Below are positions 58,029 through 64,000 of a stretch of DNA of 64,000 nucleotides, in pieces. This DNA is from Mycobacterium persicum (GTDB lineage: Bacteria > Actinomycetota > Actinomycetes > Mycobacteriales > Mycobacteriaceae), in assembly GCF_002086675.1 (NCBI RefSeq), contig NZ_MVIF01000004.1, positions 49,881 to 113,880 on the forward strand, read 5' to 3'. Position 1 is the stretch's first letter. Each line of letters starts with the position of its first letter. The notes beneath the pieces are model-generated. The model did not search any database, was not told the origin of the DNA, and saw only the letters and a list, made by a program, of their open reading frames with translations. The position numbers were made by a program, and so were the translations under genes.

Positions 58029-58376
58029 TCATGGGCGATGGGAACAATCGCGAGCGGCGCGAACGATGCAGCCATCGAAAGTGCCTGTGATAGCCCAGGG
58101 CCCGCGCGTTGCCGGCACATCCCACTCGACGTCTTCCGGCAGCGCCGGCACACCAGTCATGCCCCTTTGAGCCGCCCTGAACTCAACCAACTTCAACCCG
58201 AGTTGCCTAGCCGCCGCCGGCACGAGCGGTACAAGGAACAGGCCAAGATTCTCCGTATGAATGTTCAATATCAAATACGGATGCCCATGCTGATCAGATC
58301 CGGTATTGAACGAATACATTTGCGGCATAAGCTGGACCGGTTCCGGCTCGCCATTGCGAATAACACTGCCATTCAC
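58029..58376 (-). CDS. hypothetical protein of 115 residues
   Basis: Unrecognised small protein. The central part has ordinary globular composition: QLMPQMYSFNTGSDQHGHPY, LILNIHTENLGLFLVPLVPA and RQLGLKLVEFRAAQRG. GTG 58376 has GGAG six bases upstream; the open frame continues further upstream to 58478 without support. It lies on the same strand as hsdM, 382 bp downstream of it, in an otherwise empty gap. Function unknown. Confidence 0.55.
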   Translation of the reverse strand: MNGSVIRNGEPEPVQLMPQMYSFNTGSDQHGHPYLILNIHTENLGLFLVPLVPAAARQLGLKLVEFRAAQRGMTGVPALPEDVEWDVPATRGPWAITGTFDGCIVRAARDCSHRP

Positions 58377-58758
58377 CGCATACTCCGATTCACATTCGCG
58401 TAAGCCCGACGCACACCAACCCCCACCGAACGCAACGCCTCCACCTTCTCGCTTAGCACGCGTCAATATCGCGGGCATCTTGTACGGGCGCCCGACCGGT
58501 GAGTAGCCGCATCAGCACGGGACTCCTGTCAGCTCAACCACGGTGGTCGCCGATGTGGACGACAACCACAACAGCCCTTGTCCACGCGGCCGAAGTGATT
58601 CATGGCAACTGGTAACTCATTCTTCGCAACGCGGAGTTCGCTGTCCAACACTTGTCGCCGCTTGACAGATAATCGCCGATTATCACGACCGTCGTTGTGG
58701 CGCCCCGGATACCGCTGCGGGACCTCCCCTTCACCAATCGCTAACCACGGCGCCGAGT
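58377..58758. other. gap between hsdM and the 115-residue gene
   Basis: One minus-strand frame of 78 codons (58529-58765) begins over the hsdM stop but has no convincing ribosome site or composition. I see no other gene. Confidence 0.45.
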
Positions 58759-60318
58759 TCACCACGCATTGAGCCGCTTCAACTGATTTCGCAACTCCGT
58801 CTCCAGACGCGCCGACTCGTCCAGCGCTGTCAACAGCTCCGCCGTCAACCGTGTGATTTCGCCGCCGTTCGGCTCACCCTCGCAACCGATTTCGGGAGCG
58901 TCGACGTACCGACCCGGGGTGAGCACATAGTTGGCAGCCCTTATCTCCGCCACCGTTACCGATTTGCACAATCCGGAAACATCCTGGTATGCAATGCTTT
59001 TCGAGTCAGCCGAATATGTTCCGCGCCACGCATGGTAGGTATCGCCGATAAGCGTGATTTCTTCTGCGGCCAATACCCGCTCGGTTCGGTCGACCAGCTG
59101 GCCGAATTCGCGCGCGTCGATGAACAGCACCTGGCCGGAGCGGTCTATCGTGCCTTGCCGACCGGCCTTCTTATCCGTGGCGAGAAACCATAGGCAGACC
59201 GGAATCGCGGTGCTGCGAAACAGCTGAGCCGGCAGTGCGACCATGCAGGCAACCAGATCTTCCTCGACGATACGAGCGCGAATTACGCCTTCGCCGTTAG
59301 AGTTCGACGACATCGAGCCATTCGCCATCACCACCCCGGCCCTGCCGCCCGGTGCCAGCTTGGACAAGATGTGCTGAATCCATGCGTAATTGGCGTTGTT
59401 GGCGGGCGGAACGCCGAAACGCCACCGTGGGTCTTTCTCGTTCCGCGCCCAGTCTTTGATGTTGAACGGCGGATTGGCCATCACGCAGTCCATCTGGACG
59501 TCCGGATGCTGGTCGCAGACGAACGTGTCACCCCACTTGAGACCGTTGTTGTCGATACCGTGGACGGCGAGGTTCATCTTTGCCATTCGCCAGGTCTCCT
59601 CCACGCTCTCCTGGCCGTAGATGTAAATATCGTTGACGTCGCCGCTGTGCTCGTAAGCGAACTTCTCGGTCTGCACAAACATGCCGCCAGACCCGCAGCA
59701 CGGGTCATAGACCCGTCCGCGTGACGGCTCCAGCACCTCGACGATCAGCTTGACCACGCTCGCGGGAGTGAAGAACTCCCCTCCCCGCTTCCCCTCCGCG
59801 CGAGCGAAATTGCCGACAAAGTACTCGTACACCTCGCCCATCAGGTCCCGGGCGCGATGTTCACCCTGGCGACTGAAACGTGCCGTGCTGAACAGTCCGA
59901 TCAGCTGACCGAGCCGGCGCTGGTCGATGTTGTCCCGGTTGTATATCCGGGGCAGGCTCACGGCGAGCGTCGAATTAGCTTGCATCACAGCGTCCATCGC
60001 CTCGTCGATGAGCACACCGATGCTTTTCGCCGGCTCACCGGCGACCACCGACTTGCCTTCTGCGTGTGCGGCCAGGAACTCCCAGCGGGCGTTCGCTGGC
60101 ACGGTGAACGCACCGCGCTTCGCGCCGGACGACGCCGCCCCGATTGCGGTGCGCTGCTCGGTATCCGCGTCTGACAAGCACTTGAGGAACAGCAGGCCAA
60201 GGATGACGTCTTTGTATTGGCTGGCCCCGATCGACCCCCGCAGTTTGTCGGCGGCCTTCCAGAGCGTGTCCTTGAGCTCCTTGAGCGTCGACGGTTCCTG
60301 CTTCTTACCGGGAGGCAT
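58759..60318 (-). CDS. hsdM: type I restriction-modification DNA methyltransferase HsdM
   Basis: N6-adenine methyltransferase subunit of 519 residues. An N-terminal helical domain (LKELKDTLWKAADKLRGSI...VILGLLFLKCLSD) precedes the SAM motif VYDPCCGSGGMFVQTEKF and catalytic MANPPFNIKDW (NPPF). ATG 60318 lies inside the end of hsdS (14-bp overlap). Alone with HsdS it can methylate a bipartite site; no hsdR is in the window. In M. tuberculosis, as I recall, vapBC genes separate hsdS and hsdM; here they touch. Confidence 0.95.
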   Translation of the reverse strand: MPPGKKQEPSTLKELKDTLWKAADKLRGSIGASQYKDVILGLLFLKCLSDADTEQRTAIGAASSGAKRGAFTVPANARWEFLAAHAEGKSVVAGEPAKSIGVLIDEAMDAVMQANSTLAVSLPRIYNRDNIDQRRLGQLIGLFSTARFSRQGEHRARDLMGEVYEYFVGNFARAEGKRGGEFFTPASVVKLIVEVLEPSRGRVYDPCCGSGGMFVQTEKFAYEHSGDVNDIYIYGQESVEETWRMAKMNLAVHGIDNNGLKWGDTFVCDQHPDVQMDCVMANPPFNIKDWARNEKDPRWRFGVPPANNANYAWIQHILSKLAPGGRAGVVMANGSMSSNSNGEGVIRARIVEEDLVACMVALPAQLFRSTAIPVCLWFLATDKKAGRQGTIDRSGQVLFIDAREFGQLVDRTERVLAAEEITLIGDTYHAWRGTYSADSKSIAYQDVSGLCKSVTVAEIRAANYVLTPGRYVDAPEIGCEGEPNGGEITRLTAELLTALDESARLETELRNQLKRLNAW

Positions 60319-61474
60319 CCGTGGGTTCCTCCATCTCGATGTTGCGCCGCAGTGCCAGGCCACCGCCGGCCGATGAGTACCTCAGTTCCGCAGTGTGCGG
60401 CATCGGCGTGGCATCTGTGACATTGACGTCGCCGCACACCAAGAGCGGAAGCATCGCGTCGCGGCCCACCGCCAGCCGCACCGATTCGGCACGTCGGCCA
60501 TGGCACAGAGCCCCCAGGCCGGATATCGCCGTCGCTTGTGCGGTGGTCAATCGCCGCACATCGCGCACCGGTGCGTGCAGAAGCTCACCCGGTTGAATGC
60601 GTTGACGGCTTCCTGTCACGCCCGCCACCCGACGCCGGAGCCTGGCCCCGACATCGGGTTGTCGCAACGCCGACCACAACGCCGACGTATCGACTCCAAC
60701 GGGATGCAGGACGACGAACTCCGTACTCGTCAGCGCTATTTCCGCTGCGAGGCTGGTGACATTCCAGATTCGCGGGATCCTCGGATTCAGCTTGGAAAAC
60801 AATACGCACGGCTGCGTCAAAACGGACTTGACGCTCTTGATCGTGCGGCTATCGACGACGGCGGGCACGGCGCCGTCGTCGAACGCGGGAAAGCTGTAAT
60901 ATGCGACGCTGCCGTCGAATTCCTGGGGATGACGACACGTGGCTGACCTTCTCGCCAGGGTCGACAGCGGCACCCGATCAGAAACGCTTTGGACGATCGC
61001 CAGCATCAACCCCTCGGCGGCTTCGATAACTCGGCTGTTGGCAGCGATCTTGTCGTCCAGTGCTCCAAGCACGTCACCAATTCGGGAACGGTCAGGTGCG
61101 GCGGCGGCACGCGTCGAAACGTCGCGCAGGATCGTCTGACTGAGCAGGGGCTGACCCGAGCCGGCGCGATACCGATTGAGTCCGCAGCCCTGCAGTGCGT
61201 AATACCAGTAGCGCGTTTCCTCGGGGCGCTTGGCGCGGCAGGCGAGTGCGTTGTCGGTGACCCACACATCGCCATCGTGGTAATGCACGCTCCCGCAATA
61301 CGAACCGACGCGCCCGATGACGATCAACGGCCCCCGGGAATTGGGTTGGTCCGCGTAGCCGATGATCCCGTTGGCGCCACAGACCGGAAAGCCGCCGGCG
61401 GACAGCCGCGTCGGCAAAGCACGTCCGTGGGCGAAATCGAGATGATCGCCCAGTCTGACGCGTCCGGTCCTCAT
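60305..61474 (-). CDS. hsdS: type I specificity subunit HsdS
   Basis: Specificity subunit of 389 residues. Two target-recognition domains are separated by conserved helices (RIGDVLGALDDKIAANSRVIEAAEGLML). TRD1 includes FPVCGANGIIGYADQPN and GRVGSYCGSVHY (usual HsdS elements). TRD2 runs from about 170 to the end and is more divergent. The start ATG overlaps the glycosylase stop by four bases (ATGA). It probably sets the HsdM site; the site cannot be read from the sequence. Confidence 0.9.
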   Translation of the reverse strand: MRTGRVRLGDHLDFAHGRALPTRLSAGGFPVCGANGIIGYADQPNSRGPLIVIGRVGSYCGSVHYHDGDVWVTDNALACRAKRPEETRYWYYALQGCGLNRYRAGSGQPLLSQTILRDVSTRAAAAPDRSRIGDVLGALDDKIAANSRVIEAAEGLMLAIVQSVSDRVPLSTLARRSATCRHPQEFDGSVAYYSFPAFDDGAVPAVVDSRTIKSVKSVLTQPCVLFSKLNPRIPRIWNVTSLAAEIALTSTEFVVLHPVGVDTSALWSALRQPDVGARLRRRVAGVTGSRQRIQPGELLHAPVRDVRRLTTAQATAISGLGALCHGRRAESVRLAVGRDAMLPLLVCGDVNVTDATPMPHTAELRYSSAGGGLALRRNIEMEEPTDASR

Positions 61475-62688
61475 CCGCCGGCCCGCTTGGCGGCAATGCG
61501 AAGCGGCTCGGCCAGGTCGCCGCGCCCGGACACGCCGACACCGGATAACCCCAGCCAGGACGCCATCGACGCCAGTTCGCCGGCCAGCGCCGCGGCGACC
61601 CGCGTCCGTGGCGAATCGGGCTCACCGAACGCCCCCAGCACGCGCAACGAATCGGCGGCGCGGTCGGTTTTGAGGTCCACCCGCGCGACCAGCTGTCCGT
61701 CCAGCAGCAGCGGCCACACGTAGTACCCGTACTGACGCTTGGCCGCCGGTGTGTAGATCTCGATGCGGTAATGAAAATCGAACAGCCGCTTGACCCGTGG
61801 CCGGAAGAAGATCAACGGGTCGAAGGGACATAGCAGCGCGGTGCCGCGGTCGCGGCGTGGCACAGTCTGGCCGGCCCGCAGGTACGCCGGCACCGGCCAG
61901 CCCTCGACACGCACCCGCTCGATTTCACCCGCGGCCACCAGCTCTGCGATCACCGGCTTGATCTGTTGGGCGGTCAGCCGAAAATAGTCGCGGAGATCGG
62001 CCTCGGTGCCCACGCCCAACGCGGTGGCGGCACGCAGGGTGAGCTGCCGGACGGCTTGGTCGTCGTCGACCTCCCGCGCCAGCACCTCGGCCGGCAATAC
62101 TCGCTCCACCAGGTCGTAGTGCCGGGCGAAGCCGACGCGGGTGGCGGTTGTCAGCGCACCGGAGGCGAACAGCGCCTCGGCGACCCACTTGGTGTCGCTG
62201 CGATTCCACCACGTTCCTTTTCGCATGCGCGGCTCGGCGGCCAGGTGGGCTTCGATCTGACCGGCGGTGCTGGGTCCGAGTTCGGCAACCGCGGCGACGA
62301 TGTCGTCGGCCAGCTGCGGGTTGGCCTTGACGATCTGGGTTCCCCAACGTCCATGCCGATACTGACGCATCCGCCAGCGCAGCAACGGCCAGTCGTCGAC
62401 GGCCATCAATGCGGCTTCGTGCGCCCAATATTCGACCAGTAATCGCGACGAGCGCGGGCCCCATGCGGCGCGGTCCAGCACATCGCGGTCGTAGGGTCCT
62501 AGGCGGCTGAACACTGGCGCGTAGTGCGCGCGCACCGCTACCGACACCGAGTCCAGCTGCAGCACCTGAATCCGCGAGATCGGCCGCCGCAGATGTGCGC
62601 GGGTGATCGGCCCGGCTGGTTTGGGCTCGGCGAAGCCTTGCGCCGCGACCGCCACCCGGCGGGCCTGCGCGGCAGTCAGGGCGCTCAT
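61471..62688 (-). CDS. YcaQ/AlkX-like winged-helix DNA glycosylase
   Basis: Winged-helix protein of 405 residues in the HTH_42/YcaQ family, members of which unhook DNA interstrand crosslinks. LQLDSVSVAVRAHYAPVFSRLG carries the Q-x-D catalytic motif (Q-L-D) typical of the family. Other parts are ARYGYYVWPLLLDGQLVARVDLK-like strands near the C-terminus, and the R-x-K-x2 basic winged-helix segment. The start overlaps the dfrA stop by one base. In M. tuberculosis, as I recall, only a short remnant (Rv2762c) remains; here it is full length. Activity is inferred. Confidence 0.82.
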   Translation of the reverse strand: MSALTAAQARRVAVAAQGFAEPKPAGPITRAHLRRPISRIQVLQLDSVSVAVRAHYAPVFSRLGPYDRDVLDRAAWGPRSSRLLVEYWAHEAALMAVDDWPLLRWRMRQYRHGRWGTQIVKANPQLADDIVAAVAELGPSTAGQIEAHLAAEPRMRKGTWWNRSDTKWVAEALFASGALTTATRVGFARHYDLVERVLPAEVLAREVDDDQAVRQLTLRAATALGVGTEADLRDYFRLTAQQIKPVIAELVAAGEIERVRVEGWPVPAYLRAGQTVPRRDRGTALLCPFDPLIFFRPRVKRLFDFHYRIEIYTPAAKRQYGYYVWPLLLDGQLVARVDLKTDRAADSLRVLGAFGEPDSPRTRVAAALAGELASMASWLGLSGVGVSGRGDLAEPLRIAAKRAGG

Positions 62689-63173
62689 CACCGGTGGTAG
62701 CTGTGAAACCGATAGCGCAATCCGGACCGGCTGACCAGCCACTGCCGGGCGTCGCCATGCCATGTCGCGTCAAGCAGCGGGGCCAAGACGTCGTCGTCGT
62801 CGCGGTGCAGGTCCACGTCGACCTCGGTGACCTCACACCTGATGGCCCGCGGCAGGGCAAGGGCGTAGATCTGCGCGCCGCCGATCACCCAGGTGTCCTC
62901 CGGGCCGGTGAGGGCGTCTTCGAGCGAACCGACCACCTCGGCTCCCTCCGCTACGAAGCCAGGCTGGCGGCTCAGCACCACATTTCGCCGGCCGGGCAGT
63001 GGCCGGGCTGCGGCCGGCAGCGAGTCCCAGGTCCGCCGGCCCATCACCACCGTGTGGCCCAGGGTGACCCGTTTGAAGTGGCCGAGGTCTTCGGGTACCC
63101 GCCACGGAATGTCACCGCCGCGGCCGATGACACCCGACGTTGACTGAGCCCAAATCAGGCCCACCGTCGTCAT
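62688..63173 (-). CDS. dfrA: dihydrofolate reductase
   Basis: DHFR of 161 residues, reducing dihydrofolate to tetrahydrofolate after ThyA. Landmarks: [34 protein letters not shown] (the W-x-P-E-D loop with catalytic Asp/Glu), [13 protein letters not shown], and [13 protein letters not shown] near the end. ATG 63173 overlaps the thyA stop by four bases (ATGA). The gene is second in the thyA-dfrA-glycosylase-hsdS-hsdM run. Confidence 0.97.
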   Translation of the reverse strand: MTTVGLIWAQSTSGVIGRGGDIPWRVPEDLGHFKRVTLGHTVVMGRRTWDSLPAAARPLPGRRNVVLSRQPGFVAEGAEVVGSLEDALTGPEDTWVIGGAQIYALALPRAIRCEVTEVDVDLHRDDDDVLAPLLDATWHGDARQWLVSRSGLRYRFHSYHR

Positions 63174-63973
63174 ACGGCTACTGGGGCTTTGATCGCCGGG
63201 TGCGGGTGGTAGTTCTCGACGAGAATATCCTCGTAGGTGTAGTCGAAGATCGAATGTCTTTGGGCCAGAACCAGTTTCGGGTATGGTCGGGGTTCACGGC
63301 GCAATTGCTCGCGGACCTGTTCGAGGTGGTTGTCATAAATATGGCAATCACCGCCGGTCCAGACGAACTCGCCGACGTCGAGGTCGGATTGCGCGGCCAT
63401 CATGTGGGTGAGCAGCGCGTAACTGGCGATGTTGAACGGCACGCCGAGGAACAGGTCGGCGCTGCGCTGGTAGAGCTGGCAGCTCAGCCGCCCGTCGGCG
63501 ACGTAGAACTGGAAGAACGCGTGGCACGGTGGCAGCGCCATCTGCGGGATATCGCCGACGTTCCAGGCCGACACGATGATCCGGCGGGAATCGGGATCGG
63601 TGCGCAGTAAATTCAGGGCGGCGCTGATCTGGTCGATGTGCTCACCCGACGGGGTCGGCCAGGAGCGCCATTGCACACCGTAGATGGGACCGAGATCGCC
63701 TGTGCTGTTTGCCCATTCGTCCCAGATGGTGACTCCGTGCTGGTGTAGCCAGCCGATGTTGGAGTCCCCGCGTAAGAACCACAGCAACTCGTAGGCCACC
63801 GACTTGAAATGGACCTTCTTGGTGGTGAGCAATGGGAAGCCGCGGGACAGGTCGTACCTGATCTGCTGGCCGAACAGGCTGCGGGTGCCGGTGCCGGTAC
63901 GGTCGGATTTGGCCGAACCCGTTTCAAGCACCAGGCGCAGCAAGTCCTCGTAGGGAGTCGCAATCGGCACCAC
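63170..63973 (-). CDS. thyA: thymidylate synthase
   Basis: Classical thymidylate synthase of 267 residues: dUMP plus methylene-tetrahydrofolate gives dTMP plus dihydrofolate. Catalytic Cys in [12 protein letters not shown], plus [32 protein letters not shown] (R/N residues for dUMP) and [12 protein letters not shown] 63973 (and GTG 63970) follow a TAAGCT -10 box by 6 nt, so it is probably leaderless. It is the first gene of the operon. ThyX is also present in the window. Confidence 0.97.
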   Translation of the reverse strand: MVPIATPYEDLLRLVLETGSAKSDRTGTGTRSLFGQQIRYDLSRGFPLLTTKKVHFKSVAYELLWFLRGDSNIGWLHQHGVTIWDEWANSTGDLGPIYGVQWRSWPTPSGEHIDQISAALNLLRTDPDSRRIIVSAWNVGDIPQMALPPCHAFFQFYVADGRLSCQLYQRSADLFLGVPFNIASYALLTHMMAAQSDLDVGEFVWTGGDCHIYDNHLEQVREQLRREPRPYPKLVLAQRHSIFDYTYEDILVENYHPHPAIKAPVAV

Positions 63974-63979
63974 GCGGCC

Positions 63980-63985
63980 AGCTTA
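63980..63985 (-). promoter_or_regulatory. -10 box of the thyA-dfrA-hsd operon, leaderless
   Basis: Minus-strand TAAGCT ends 6 nt before GTG 63973, with no Shine-Dalgarno. Confidence 0.5.
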
Positions 63986-64000
63986 GCGTCGACCCAACCC

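Noticed and set aside
58529..58765. Minus-strand 78-codon frame after hsdM
   Set aside because: It begins over the hsdM stop, but residue composition is irregular and no ribosome site is seen.

Overview
The window is about 64 kb of chromosome from a slow-growing Mycobacterium closely related to the M. tuberculosis complex. The gene order matches, by recall, the H37Rv segment from about Rv2695 to Rv2764c (dut, cei, suhB, ppgK, sigA, sigB, ideR, sthA, nrdR, lexA, hflX, dapF, miaA, miaB, recX, recA, clgR, pspA, pgsA3, ftsK, rnj, dapA, thyX, hsdM/hsdS, dfrA, thyA). It is not M. tuberculosis itself: recA has no intein, and the loci I recall as Rv2730, Rv2734, Rv2735c, PE_PGRS47/Rv2742c and the two vapBC modules between hsdM and hsdS are absent. 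Several extra or longer genes are present. Species cannot be fixed from this sequence alone. I see no tRNA, rRNA, CRISPR array or insertion sequence.

Layout. 0-9.8 kb: nucleotide and envelope housekeeping (dut, cei, suhB, ppgK), the principal sigma factor sigA, and small conserved proteins. 9.8-10.7 kb: an AT-richer gap with two inverted repeats and a secreted ricin-B-type lectin. 11-21.8 kb: stress and metal regulation (sigB, ideR), transhydrogenase sthA, and the divergent SOS pair chiZ/lexA with nrdR beside it. 21.8-30.8 kb: an LGFP-repeat envelope protein, a TerC membrane protein, an acyl-CoA dehydrogenase and the reverse-strand Rv2728c-miaA-dapF-hflX run. 30.8-35.5 kb: a tandem pair of EamA-like membrane proteins and an extra transmembrane Ser/Thr kinase. 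35.7-43.7 kb: a DUF349 protein, miaB, the recA-recX SOS operon, a full-length FhuF-like Fe-S protein, a glycosyltransferase and ephG. 43.7-49.8 kb: the clgR-pspA membrane-stress locus, pgsA3, argA and ftsK. 50-53.6 kb: a monooxygenase/SDR/methyltransferase run facing a WS/DGAT-like acyltransferase preceded by a 30-codon ORF. 53.9-57.3 kb: rnj-dapA-thyX. 57.3-58.8 kb: a gene-poor stretch with tandem 20-bp repeats and one small gene. 58.8-64 kb: a tightly overlapping operon thyA-dfrA-(YcaQ-like glycosylase)-hsdS-hsdM.

Themes. DNA repair and precursor supply recur: dut, lexA, recA/recX, two unrelated thymidylate synthases, a DNA glycosylase and a DNA methyltransferase. Envelope stress is also prominent: sigB and clgR share a GGGAAC-N17-CGTT promoter of SigE/SigH type. 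About seventeen genes start 6-8 nt after a TANNNT -10 box and lack a Shine-Dalgarno, consistent with leaderless transcripts; I used this to choose several starts. The most unusual items are the lectin, the extra kinase beside the duplicated transporter, the small peptide with its acyltransferase, the intact YcaQ-like and FhuF-like genes, and the multi-operator SOS region. All comparisons with M. tuberculosis are from memory and should be checked by alignment.
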